In this document: one piece after another, positions 11,409 to 20,994 of the stretch
Numbering within the stretch: the first letter of the stretch is position 1
Layout of the letters: each line of letters begins with the position of its first letter
NCBI RefSeq assembly: GCF_000315625.1
Contig: NW_005434638.1
Coordinates: 313,300 to 377,299, forward strand
Source: Guillardia theta CCMP2712
Taxonomy: Eukaryota > Cryptophyceae > Pyrenomonadales > Geminigeraceae
Reading direction: 5' to 3'
Length of the DNA stretch: 64,000 bases
Made by a program: the position numbers and the translations under genes
The notes under the pieces: generated by a model
Told to the model about the DNA's origin: nothing
The model's input: only the letters and a program-made list of their open reading frames with translations
The model's database searches: none

Positions 11409-12908
11409 TCACCAGTAAGAAAGCTTCTCCTCCTCCTTCTCAGCAGCGAAACGAGTGAAGTGAACCTGAAAGGAGGCGACCAACGTCATGAGCATGCGGC
11501 ATTAAACTAGTTCAAGTGGCTCGCACCTTGTCGCGGGTAGCAGCGTTCAGCCATGGCTTGATGAGAGGCCTTGAGACAAGGTCAGGGAGGAGGAGGAGGA
11601 GGAGGAGGAGGAGGAGGAGGAGGAGGATGAGGATGAGGAGGATGAGGAGGATGAGGAGGATGAGGATGAGGAGGAGGAGGAGGAAGGGTACCAGCAGAAG
11701 GTAGGGAAGAAGGTTGGCGCCTGGTGGATCAGCATGACCCCGAGCCTCTCAGGGTAGAAGTTGGTGAGGATGAAGATGAATCGCTTGACGAGCTCGTAGT
11801 CCACGTTCTTGAGGGAGGCCCCGCTCATGTCGAAGATGACGGAGAAGTGCGAAGGGTAGGGGTCCCTCAGGAGCCCCTCGGCCTCCATGAGAACATGGAT
11901 GACGAACCTGGTCGTCTCGTCCACGGGGGAGACGTCAGGATCGTGGCGGCTGACTTGCACTACAACCACAGGCCTCTGCTCCACGTCAGCCTTGGACAGG
12001 ATGTAAGACTTCTTCATCGCTATCTGCCGCCCGACCCCGTCCGAGGAGCTCGTGATGTCCGCCACGCGCTGCATGCCGTAGGCTGAGCTCTCCAGCCACT
12101 CCAGGTGCTTCAAGATGGACTGCAGAGCCGTGGTCGGGTCTTTGCGCAGGAGAAAGAAGCGCAGGAGGTCGTACTCGGACACGCCATCCAAGGACCTGTG
12201 CTCCTTCGCTCGTGCTTGCAGGAGTTTGAAGTCATCGGTTGAGAGGACGGCGAGCGGTAGCTGAGACTTCTGTGTGCCCGCTTCTGACCCCTCCGTCCCC
12301 CGCGCCTCGAGCTCCTTCTCTTCTTCCTCAAGGGCTCGCAAGATGGCATCAAACCACTGCTTCTCGATGACCCTCCATGCACCCGCACCTTCTCCTCTTT
12401 CACCTACAATCGCTCCCTGACCGCCTGCTGCATCGAGCATAGCGGCCCCGCCCCGCGTGCCAGCAAGCGTCATGTTCATGGTCGTGTTGATCAGAGGGCT
12501 CTCTGTCACATGTGGCTGGCTGACAAGGAGGCTGGATGACAAGAAGCCCTCCTCCTCCTTCCCAAAGACGATCTTGGATATCCGGGCCAGCCTCCTCGAG
12601 CCCAGCAGCACCTTGACGTCGCTCTCGTCGGAGCTGTTGAATCCTCTCAGGGCCTTGCGGACAAGCTCCAGCCTTCGGGAGCCGAAGAGCCGATTGTTCG
12701 TCTTTTTTGAGGCTCCTGCAGGAGAAATTCCCTCTCCCCCACCAAGACCAGCGACGTCCTCCTGCTCCGATCGCTGCATCCGCAAGCTCCACCTCCGAGA
12801 AAGACAGGGCGTGCATCCTCTGGTGGCGACAGGAAAGGGAAGATGCAAGAATGAAGACACTTCGGGCAAAGAGAGGAGGACGCAGGAAAGCAGGAAAGCA
12901 GGAGTCAT
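11409..12908 (-). CDS. CRAL-TRIO (SEC14-like) lipid-binding protein with plastid-type leader
   Basis: Members of this family bind and transfer small hydrophobic lipids. Exons 11692-12908, 11527-11569 and 11409-11465 give 438 residues. The N-terminus MTPAFLLSCVLLSLPEVSS is a hydrophobic signal peptide followed at once by F and a basic, Ser-rich stretch, the pattern of bipartite plastid leaders in algae with red secondary plastids. The CRAL-TRIO fold occupies about residues 250-430: EYDLLRFFLLRKDPTTAL (CRAL-TRIO-N helices), RPVVVVQVSRHD, SVIFDMSGASLKNVDYE, NFYPERLGVMLIHQAP, then PLIKPWLNAATRDKVHF across the last splices. The middle (about 30-240) is low-complexity and may be disordered. The first intron (11570-11691) is mostly a CCT/TCC microsatellite. 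Plastid location is inferred from the leader only. Confidence 0.86.
11570..11691 (-). repeat. (CCT)n-type microsatellite filling an intron
   Basis: On the plus strand this is GGA/GGATGA repeats from 11584 to 11685. Read along the gene it is a pyrimidine tract between donor GTACCC and acceptor CTCAAG. Confidence 0.85.
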
Positions 12909-13068
12909 GCGCTCAGGTCTGAAATCCCGAGGCCAACTCTATGCTCCTAGCATCAAGACAGCAAGACTTCCTTGCGGAGACGAGCAGGGAAGGAAAGGAC
13001 CAAGACCGGAGATTACGAGACAGGGGAAGGAGGAGCTGACGTTGTTCAGGAACGAGCTTGTTGAACGA

Positions 13069-13120
<52 letters not shown>

Positions 13121-13628
13121 AGCAGGAACTTATAATAGCAACAGGGGTGGGTGAGTAGGGCGCAAACAAGGGGTAGTTTGGAGGATTCATTTCTTGGGGC
13201 AAGTGTCCGCATTCGATCAATTGCAGGCATAGAGGCAGCGAGGAAGGAGCGAAGGAAAGAGCAAGGTTGAGGGTGAAGGACAGCAGTGAGAGAAAGAGAG
13301 AGTAGAAGCATGTGCTGATGATGATATCTTGATGACAACATGACAGGGAATGTATGCAAGTAAAAAACTGAAACACGAAAGAACATGAAGCCATGACATC
13401 GTGGGCAGGTTTTATTAGAGTGAACAAAACTATTGTGTCAAGTAGCGATCTTCAGATTCAACCTTTCTCCTTCCCGTTTAGAGACCAAACTGTATCATCG
13501 ACCTGACTTCCCGGTACACTCTCTTGCTTCGTTTGTAGCATGAGATCCCGTATCACAGGTCAAACAAAATTTTGCGGAAGTTTGATAGAGCAAACAAGAG
13601 ACTGCATGGATATTTCAAAAGCTTTGAA
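12909..13628. repeat. Intergenic DNA with (GAGCAG)n microsatellite
   Basis: A hexanucleotide GAGCAG/GAGCAGGAGCAG tract occupies about 13069-13127 and creates a spurious Glu-Gln open frame. The rest shows no gene. It must contain the promoter of the CRAL-TRIO gene (leftward) and the 3' flank of the next minus-strand gene. Confidence 0.65.
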
Positions 13629-14261
13629 TTATGATGGAATCACATTCATCTTTGGCTTCGCACTACCTTTTGCAACAACTGCTCTAGTTAGACGTTTTTG
13701 TGCCTTTAACATCGCATTATAGTCCTGTACAATCCTTTCCTCCTATCGTATCCCCTGACGGAGCTTTCCGCACTTCTACCAATTCCTCTTGTCGCTCTTC
13801 GCCGATGAGCTTCATACTATCTTCTGCTCTGTCAAAGATCTCAAACAAACCGCTCTCGTTGGTCACTTTATACATGTCATTCTCCTACAAAACTTCCGCT
13901 CGCACTCTCTCACACTCCCTTCGCTTCCTCCATCTCTTTGCATCCAACAATTGGACCCATCACAGTTGAGACAATTTCTATCATCTCTACTCTATCAAAA
14001 CTGTAGTGTGAAATGAAGACATTATTCAAAACGGGAGAAAGAATTGGAGGAGTCGAGCGACTGGGAGAGGAAAAAAGAGAAATCTGAGAATCGATCTGAG
14101 ATACGCTAATACAATAGAAGGTGTCGTAGAGGACCCAACTTCTGTAATCTCTGATCTGTACTCAACACTCACTAGTCTCCAGCCTCCATAGATCTTGTCT
14201 AAGACCTCCAATTCTTTTGAACACCAACAGACGTTCTCGTCGTCATGACGTTCGATCACAT
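13629..14261 (-). CDS. Small unrecognised gene, several in-phase exons
   Basis: Exons 14173-14261, 14113-14141, 13916-14000, 13774-13884 and 13629-13724 join through four introns of 31-112 bp with GT-AG ends, and every phase agrees. The product is at least 136 residues. It reads VIERHDDENVCWCSKELEVL, then DKIYGGWRL, then a helix with ENDMYKVTNESGLFEIFDRA, then LIGEERQEELVEDYNAMLKA, ending KPKMNVIPS. The second half looks like an amphipathic helical or coiled-coil region. The first exon starts after an acceptor TTTTGTAG at 14262, and the initiating exon may be ATGCAA at about 14400, which I cannot prove. No family recognised. Introns are AT-richer than those of its neighbours. Confidence 0.55.
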
Positions 14262-14289
14262 CTACAAAACTTGGGGATGAGAAAGGGAG

Positions 14290-15047
14290 GAGAGAATCTG
14301 ATTTCTCTCTATCGTTCTCTCCTCTGTCCTTTTCCTGCTTTCTTCCGTCTCCGCTCTCCTCCTAAAGCCGTTTTCCCTCCCACCTCCCGTACTTGCATTT
14401 CTTTGGGGACATGTCCCTACCAAAACGAGGGGTAGGGTAATCTTGAGGGTAGTGTGTGCAACATTTGGGTGGGTACTGAAATTATCATGTGGGTAGGGGT
14501 AATGTCAGCTCACTAAAAGTTGCACCATATCTAATTGATGGCATATAGAATACCAGGGGTACTCTTGAAGAAGTACTCCAAGATCACCGGTGATAAAGAA
14601 AATACAGGGGTTCTAATTAATAGAAGGGGGGTGGTCATCTGATGCCGTGTACAACCTTTGGGGTCTTGCAATGAAGCTTGCGGACTACCCCCACCCCCAT
14701 TCGTGACAATTACTCTTTAGAGGTTGTGTCATTTTTAAAATAAGACCCTACCCTCCTACTTGAACAATCCTTGCATTCATTCATCGTTTATCTTTACGAC
14801 TATACCCCTTTTCACTAGAGAGTTATATGAGGGATATTCTCAAAATAAGGACCCCTAACGACATCTGCGATGTCTACCCCCTATCCCTGGACCATCCTTT
14901 TAAAAACGCGTACCCCACCTACAGGAAATGCATGTTCATCTACACATGAGTACCCCCACCGTCCATTCTACTCAGCCCCACCCCCAATATCGCCAGTTCC
15001 GATGCCTATAAAAGGAAGGAGGGGGTAGGGGTTTTCTGTATCCCCCC
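14290..15047. other. Long intergenic island of GGGGTA/TACCCC words
   Basis: Between about 14410 and 14640 the plus strand carries many GGGGTA, GGGTAG and GGGGGTG words. From about 14680 to 15030 the words switch to TACCCC and CACCCC. The switch in strand near 14640-14680 makes the island roughly an inverted arrangement. No gene is visible. It contains the promoter side of the transferase gene at 15048. Confidence 0.55.
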
Positions 15048-16366
15048 ATGGTATTAAAAGGGTCCCGTGGAAGGATCCATACACACCTCCTTTCCTCGTC
15101 CTCTGCCTTGTCAACCGGCGCTCTCCCTTCGACCAGGCTATCCTCCTCCCTCCCTTCCTCCACATCGGCTCCTTCCTCCCAGCGACGCACTCGTGGTAGA
15201 GCCTTCTCTGCCTGGACAAGAACTTTCTTCAGGAAAGAGCCCAGTACCCTCTGTGCTCTCTTACTCGGTGCGAATTTCATCCCCGTGAACGCATCCAAGG
15301 GTTTGTTCTCCAACAGACATCCTTTGCTCTTTGCACGACCAGCCTCAACCGACAGCAACAGCAAACCTTCAGCTACTTCTCCAACGATGTCCAGCGACAC
15401 CCCTGTGCCCACCCTTCCCGAAGGCTACGTCGTCCCCGCAGTTTGGACTGAGCCTAACGACGGTCTCGGTGGAACCATGGGCAAGATGAATAGGCCTGTT
15501 GCTGGAGCGAGGTTTGACAAGCCTCTTCCACGTGGCGAGCATCCTCTTCAGCTCTACAGCTTGGGAACACCAAATGGACACAAGGTCACGATCCTCCTGG
15601 AGGAGCTTGGCATCGAGTACGATGCCTGGAAGATCAACATCATGCAGCTCGATCAGTTTGGATCTGAGTTCACCAAGATCAATCCCAACTCCAAGATCCC
15701 TGCCTTGCTCGACTACAGCGAGAACCCACCCATCCGCGTGTTCGAGTCGGGATCGATTTTGATGTACATCGCGGACAAGTACGGCAAGTTCTTCCCCAAG
15801 GAGCTTCGTCCTAGGACTGAGTGCCTCAACTGGTTGATGTGGCAGATGGGAACGGCACCCTTCATCGGCGGTGGGTTTGGCCATTTCTACAAGTACGCCC
15901 CTATCAAGATTGAGTACGCCATCGACCGTTACAGCATGGAGACTAAGCGCCAGCTCGATTTGCTCGACAAGCACTTGGCCGAGAACAAGTACATCTGTGG
16001 TGAGGAGTACACCATCGCCGATATGGCAATCTTCCCCTGGATCCGTGCCATCCCTGTCTTCTATGGGGCTACAGAGTTCCTTCAATTCCCTTCATACAAG
16101 CACCTCAACGTAAGTTTCGGATTTGTTCTCAATAGGAGAGGAGGGGATTGTGGCGACAAGCTGTTGGCATATACTCACGCAGTCATGCAGGCATGGATGG
16201 AGAGAGTTGGAGAGCGCCCGGCCGTCAAGCGCGGCCTGAAGGTTAGCATTCGCATGCAAACAAAACCATAATGTTGCTTACGTGGCGGTAGGTCAATGGC
16301 TTCACTGACAAGGATCTTGCCGAGCGCCACTCAGCAGCCGACTTTGACAAGCTCCCCAAGGAGTGA
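15048..16366 (+). CDS. Glutathione S-transferase, YghU (Nu/Ure2p-like) family, with N-terminal extension
   Basis: Glutathione-dependent disulfide-bond oxidoreductase type GST. Exons 15048-16109, 16191-16241 and 16292-16366 give 395 residues. The core from about residue 115 is strikingly like E. coli YghU: GKMNRPVAGARFDKPLPRG, HPLQLYSLGTPNGHKVTILL, INPNSKIPALLDY, PPIRVFESGSILMYIADKYG, FIGGGFGHFYKYAP, IKIEYAIDRYSMETKRQLD, EEYTIADMAIFPW and ERPAVKRGLK. Thioredoxin-fold residues such as TPNGHK and ESGSI are intact. About 113 residues precede MSSDTPVP (ATG at 15388). They are Ser/Arg-rich and resemble an organelle transit peptide. Start could be either ATG. Bacterial-like sequence with spliceosomal introns only near the 3' end fits an old transfer or organelle origin, but that is inference. 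Confidence 0.91.
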
Positions 16367-17096
16367 ACCATGCCTGTCCAAGCTTGCTGATAGTACAATG
16401 ATTGGATAGTGATGTGAAATGTGAGCTTTGTGATTCTAGAAGTGTCTGGTAAAATACAGATCAAATCGTGAGCAAACTCGCATTGTGCAAATCTTTATTC
16501 TACACGTTTTGTGCACCATCGTTCTCGATGCCCCGACCTCGGTTGGTCTGAATGCAGCAAGCAACAGTACTTCTAACACGGCAAACCACACACCCACAGC
16601 ATGCCGACCACGATCTGCTGCTTCTTTATGACAGGATGATGCAGGTCGCTCGCACCAGTCAGCCCAACAAGATGATCCTTCCAGTCATCAGTCCAGCTCT
16701 TTTCCTCCTGTCTCTGACCTCTCCCTCCCCCCCCTCCCTCTGACTCCTCCCACTTCGGCATTGCGGCTTGGTTACAGTACGCTCACCCCCTTGTTGAGTA
16801 AACTGTGCAAGCCTGCCTCAACAACCACCCCACCCATGGTAGACAACGGGATAAAAGGGGTGGGGAGGGCACGTGCGAAAATGGCAGGCCGCAGAGCAGG
16901 GGGGATGTGGAGGGGACGAGGAGGAGAAGCGGAGGAGGGACGGGGAAGGAGAAGGAAGGAGTCATAGAGATAGTTTATAGGATGCAAACTCTCCGGAACG
17001 GCAGCATAGTTCAGGGCTGGATCATTAGCCACGTGCTGTGCCAATACCTCGCGCAAGTTTGGTTGACGTGATATCGTAGCGGCAAGGTGAGAAGAA
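16367..17096. other. Intergenic stretch, nothing recognised
   Basis: A T-rich downstream region of the transferase gene, then mixed-composition DNA with purine-rich stretches at 16850-16960. No coding pattern on either strand. Confidence 0.45.
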
Positions 17097-18656
17097 ATGG
17101 GGAGAGCGGCAAAGGACAAGCGGGACATCTATTACCGGAAAGCAAAGGAAGTCGGATTCAGGTGGATTATCTCTTTATCTGCTGTAGCTCACAACTTCCC
17201 CTCATTGCAGAGCTCGATCAGCCTTTAAGTTGCTTCAGCTTGATGAAGAATTCAAACTGCTCGAGGGTGTCAACCGCGTCGTTGATCTCTGTGCAGGTCG
17301 TCCTCGTCCTCGTCCTTGTCCTCGTCCTCGTTCCAACCCTTGTTGTTTGTTTTTCGTCGGTCTCGTCTTCGCCCTCTTCACTATCCCCGTCCCACTTCCT
17401 CGCATGAAGCTCATGACACATGCAGCACCTGGGAGCTGGAGCCAGGTTATAAGTCGCCAGCTTGCAGACAGGAGGGATCAGAGCAAGATCGTGGCAGTAG
17501 ACCTGCAGGAGATGGCGCCCATCGAAGGCGTTACTCTCGTCCAGGGGGACATCACGAGCTCCGTTGTTGCAGACAAGATAGTGCAGCTGTTTGATGGACA
17601 GAAAGCAGGTCTTCAATCATAATTATTGTCTTTCACTTCGATGACATAAGCTCACAAGACATTGTCGTGTCCGATGGAGCTCCTGATGTCACCGGCTTGC
17701 ATGATATTGACGAGTACGTGCAATCACAAGTGAGTTTGTTCGGCAAGTGAAACGTGTTGTTGAGTTTGACATCATGTTTGCTGCTGTACAAAAGCTCCTT
17801 CTGTCTGCTCTCAACATTACAACTGTCCTCCTGAGGCCCGGAGGAAGCTTTGTTGCAAAGATTTTCCGTGGAAAGGACGTCACACTCTTATACTCACAGG
17901 TATTTCATATGGCTCGATCAGTTTCTGTCGATGACGTCGTAGCGTAGCTGAAGATCTTCTTCCCCTTCGTCACATGCGCGAAGCCAAAGAGCAGTAGAAA
18001 TTCGAGCATTGAGAGTTTCATCGTTTGCAAGGTGAACGGTCGGCTGCAGCGTCAGCGATTTCGTCCCACCCCCTGACTTCGCCTCTTGTAGGGATACTGC
18101 CCCCCTGCCGGCTACATCCCCTGCCTGGACAAACCGTGTGCTACTTGCCAGACCCTCCCATGCCAGTGATGAAAGACCGTTGCAGGCTCCTCGACTTCAA
18201 GTACGGCCAGGACGATGCCCTGCTGGGTTACAATCGCTGCATCGTGCCATTTGTTGCCTGTGGGGATTTGAGCGGGTGAGGAGCAGGAGAAGTAAAGTTT
18301 CGCTCCTGATGGAGGCGGACAGGTACGATCCGGATACAGTATATGCGCTAGAAGACGAGAGCATGGAGGAATCTGGAACGTCGTACACTACCAGGGCACC
18401 AGTGCAGGTTAGTTCTTCACTACCTCCTACCTTGTTCTTCCCCTGACAGTCGCGCGTTTGTTCCAGGCTCCCATCAACCCCCCGTACAAAGCTGCTCTCG
18501 ATGCCAAGAGGATTCATAGCGTGAGTGGCGTCATCGTGCTTGAGGGGCTGCGCTGACGTGTAGCAGGCGAAGGAGAACCTAAAGGCTGAGCCGGAGGCCT
18601 CGCTCGACCCTAAGAGTACAGAGGCGAATGTTGAGGCAGCGATGGACGTCCTGTGA
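17097..18656 (+). CDS. TRM7: tRNA 2'-O-ribose methyltransferase TRM7/FTSJ1
   Basis: Methylates the 2'-OH of residues 32 and 34 in tRNA anticodon loops. Exons 17097-17161, 17211-17296, 17426-17608, 17659-17729, 17795-17899, 17948-18031, 18092-18135, 18186-18275, 18323-18407, 18467-18520 and 18567-18656 are in phase throughout (about 321 residues). The start [20 protein letters not shown] matches the family. The catalytic K-D-K-E set is present: K28 in RSAFKLLQ, Asp in [14 protein letters not shown], Lys in [10 protein letters not shown] and Glu in SSIESFIVC. The SAM site is [12 protein letters not shown]. The C-terminal region keeps KPLLD and [13 protein letters not shown], typical of TRM7 rather than mitochondrial FTSJ2. 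A last intron (18653-18713) could be spliced so that the protein ends at 18734 instead. Confidence 0.93.
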
Positions 18657-18977
18657 GATGTTTCTACCTGCTCCTGCGAGCTCTTCTAATTGTTGGGATG
18701 CAGCCACAGGAAGAAGAACGCCCTCTCCTCATAACGCCCTGCCAGGACCGAACTGCTCCCTTCACCTGCCGCTGTGGGCACCGTCAAACATGTACATAAG
18801 GCCGTTTGCGTGAAGTCTTGTTCAAATTGTTTCCATTAATAGGCGACTTGTCAGTCATTCTTATCTCCTCCAACTTCCTCTGTCTTGTCGCTCCTCATGC
18901 ATAGTAGCCGACCCCCGGGAACCACAACCTGCCATCGCAACTGAGTCACCAGGCACCACGAGGGCGTTAGGTGCTGC

Positions 18978-19915
18978 TCACTTGAGGCGGAAAGCATCTC
19001 CTCCGTTCAAGTAATATCGCAAAAGGCGCCTGAAACAGCAATGAAACAGTTGTTTCATATCACCTTCCTGGCACTCCCCTTCCCACCACTCACTTCCTCC
19101 TCCTCCTCCTCCTCCTCCTCCTCCTCCTCCTCCTCCTCCTCCTCCTCCTCTCACTTATCGCGAAAAAATCCCAGGTTCTCGTAAAGTCGAAGAGCACCAG
19201 TGTTGCTGCACTCGGTCTCCAGAACGACCTGACACCTAGTCAGGCTTGAATCTTACAGCACAAGCTCTCACCTCCTCGCATCCCTCCGCTCTCATCGAGC
19301 GTATCGCCTTCCCCACCAGGCACGTTCCGATCCCTTTCCCTCTCAGATCCGAGTCTACCGCCAGCATGGCGATGTATCCCCTGAAGTAGTCCCGATGCTG
19401 CCAGCATCGGTTGAGGGGAGGTCGGGGAGCAGGTGCCAAGTACCTGCTCGAGCTTGCAGACGACCACACCGCAGCATTTCCCGTTGTGCCTGTGAGAGAT
19501 GAGCGTCCATAGCAGGATGTTCAACGTCGCTCACATCGCCATGTGGGTGTGTTGAGGCCAGTTATAGATGAAGTATCGGTAGGTAAAGATGGAGTACGGC
19601 TCCGATAAATCCTTATCGATGAGAGCAACGATCTCTGCATGGAGATCATTCCCGAGGAAAGGAACGAAGATGCCTCACCTGCCATCTCCTCCTCCAGGGA
19701 AAAGGTCTTGTACGTGATACCTTCTTCAGTTCCTACCACACGTTAAGAACAGCCAGACAGGCCTCTCTGGACTCACCAGCTTCATGTGTTGGCAGAGGAA
19801 GGCGATTGTAAGTCGTCCGGTAAGTTTGCTCCTCGTCATACACACCCCGTTCCTGAGGTTCCTTGTCCTCGACTGAATGATGACCCGCGCTACCCCGCCC
19901 AGCTGCATGATTCAT
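18978..19915 (-). CDS. NAA30: N-alpha-acetyltransferase 30, catalytic subunit of NatC
   Basis: GNAT-fold enzyme that acetylates the N-terminus of nascent proteins starting Met-Leu/Ile/Phe/Lys. Exons 19777-19915, 19679-19732, 19535-19634, 19444-19489, 19272-19397, 19155-19228 and 18978-19029 give 196 residues. Family marks in order: [51 protein letters not shown] (acetyl-CoA loop R-x-x-G-x-G), [50 protein letters not shown]. The last block identifies NAA30. It stops four residues before the usual LKLWLR end. The intron before the last exon holds a (CCT)n tract on the plus strand. Tail-to-tail with TRM7. Confidence 0.93.
19085..19150. repeat. (CCT)n microsatellite in an intron
   Basis: About 20 CCT units on the plus strand, inside the last NAA30 intron. 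Confidence 0.9.
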
Positions 19916-19981
19916 ATGCCCCGAATCCCTGTCAGCGCAACTTCAAGGAAGGGTCGGAGCGACAAGCACGAGAGAACAAGT

Positions 19982-20180
19982 GATCGAAGGATAGAGAAGA
20001 AGGAATCGAAGGATAGAGAAGAAGGAATCGAAGGATAGAGAAGAAGGAATCGAAGGATATAGAACAAGTGATCGAAGGATAGAGGAGAAGGAATCGAAGG
20101 ATAGAGAAGAAGGAATCGAAGGATAGAGAACAGGTGATCGAAGGATAGAGAAGAAGGGATCGAAGGATAGAGAAACACGA
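19982..20180. repeat. 22-bp minisatellite, about nine copies
   Basis: Units start ATCGAAGGATAGAGAAGAAG and vary at a few sites (CAAGTG and CAGGTG variants near the unit end). The array lies just upstream of the NAA30 start codon. Period is regular with no spacer, so it is not a CRISPR array. Confidence 0.9.
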
Positions 20181-20226
20181 TTTAACATGTTGAAAGTCAA
20201 GATGATGATCCGAGAGATGCTCGAGA

Positions 20227-20421
20227 TCAAGAGGAGGAACAGGAGGGGGATCCAGCAAGGGGACTAGACCTTCGGCCGTCCTCGGAGTTCTCGAGCTGCA
20301 GTCTCTCGACCTCCTTGTGAATCTTCTCCTCGAGCTTCGCCTGCGCTATCCTCCTCCTGATCGCCTCTCGCTTCCTCTCCCTCTCCTCCTCCTCCGCATT
20401 CTCAACTTGCCCGCGCTCCAT
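20227..20421 (-). CDS. Possible coiled-coil exon or short gene
   Basis: An ATG-started frame of 64 codons is strongly charged (AEEEERERKREAIRRRIAQA, then EEKIHKEVERLQLENSEDG), with heptad-like spacing. Codon use resembles real exons. No flanking exons or family could be found, and the TAG follows a Ser/Pro stretch that may be intronic. It could be part of a gene broken by the nearby gap. Confidence 0.25.
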   Translation of the reverse strand: MERGQVENAEEEERERKREAIRRRIAQAKLEEKIHKEVERLQLENSEDGRRSSPLAGSPSCSSS

Positions 20422-20542
20422 GCATGCAATCTTCAGAGGACCCTCCTGGTGCGGTACCCCTGTAATGTAGTATGGAATTCTCGGGGTGGGGTGGCAAGCA
20501 AAAGTCAGGATTACCCTCGGGACGATGGCGCGCTGAGGGAAG

Positions 20543-20665
20543 TAGAGGAGGGAGGGAGGGAGGGAGGGAGGGAGGGAGGGAGGGAGGGAGGGAGGGAGGG
20601 AGGGAGGGAGGGAGGGAGACAGGGAGGGAGGGAGGGAGGGGAGGGGAGGGGAGGGGAGGGGAGGG
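20543..20665. repeat. (GGGA)n microsatellite next to assembly gap
   Basis: Long GGGA tetranucleotide array changing into GGGGA units. It resumes as GGGA then GGAT units after the gap (20910-20961). Confidence 0.95.
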
Positions 20666-20804
20666 GGGGGGAAGTTTCGTGGGGTTGCTGACGTGTCTTG
20701 TTCGTTTTGTTCGAGCGCGTGTCGGGGGGGATCGTTGAGTCTTCCTGCGTGTGAGTGAGTGTGTTTGTGTCTCGGAATCGTATAGATCGATCCTTCCGCG
20801 ATCG

Positions 20805-20904
20805 NNNNNNNNNNNNNNNNNNNNNNNNNNNNNNNNNNNNNNNNNNNNNNNNNNNNNNNNNNNNNNNNNNNNNNNNNNNNNNNNNNNNNNNNNNNNNNNN
20901 NNNN
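20805..20904. other. Assembly gap of 100 N
   Basis: A run of exactly 100 N, the customary size for a gap of unknown length, flanked by tetranucleotide repeats. Confidence 0.99.
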
Positions 20905-20994
20905 CTGTGAGGGAGGGAGGGAGGGAGGGATGGATGGATGGATGGATGGATGGATGGATGGAGGCTGTTCAGCTCTGGTGTGTCGTGTAGGATT

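Noticed and set aside
12457-13158. 233-codon plus-strand open frame ending in a Glu-Gln repeat
   Set aside because: The first half is antisense to the CRAL-TRIO exon and the second half is the translated GAGCAG microsatellite.
19982-20180. CRISPR-like array
   Set aside because: Units are contiguous 22-bp repeats with no unique spacers, in a eukaryotic nuclear context.
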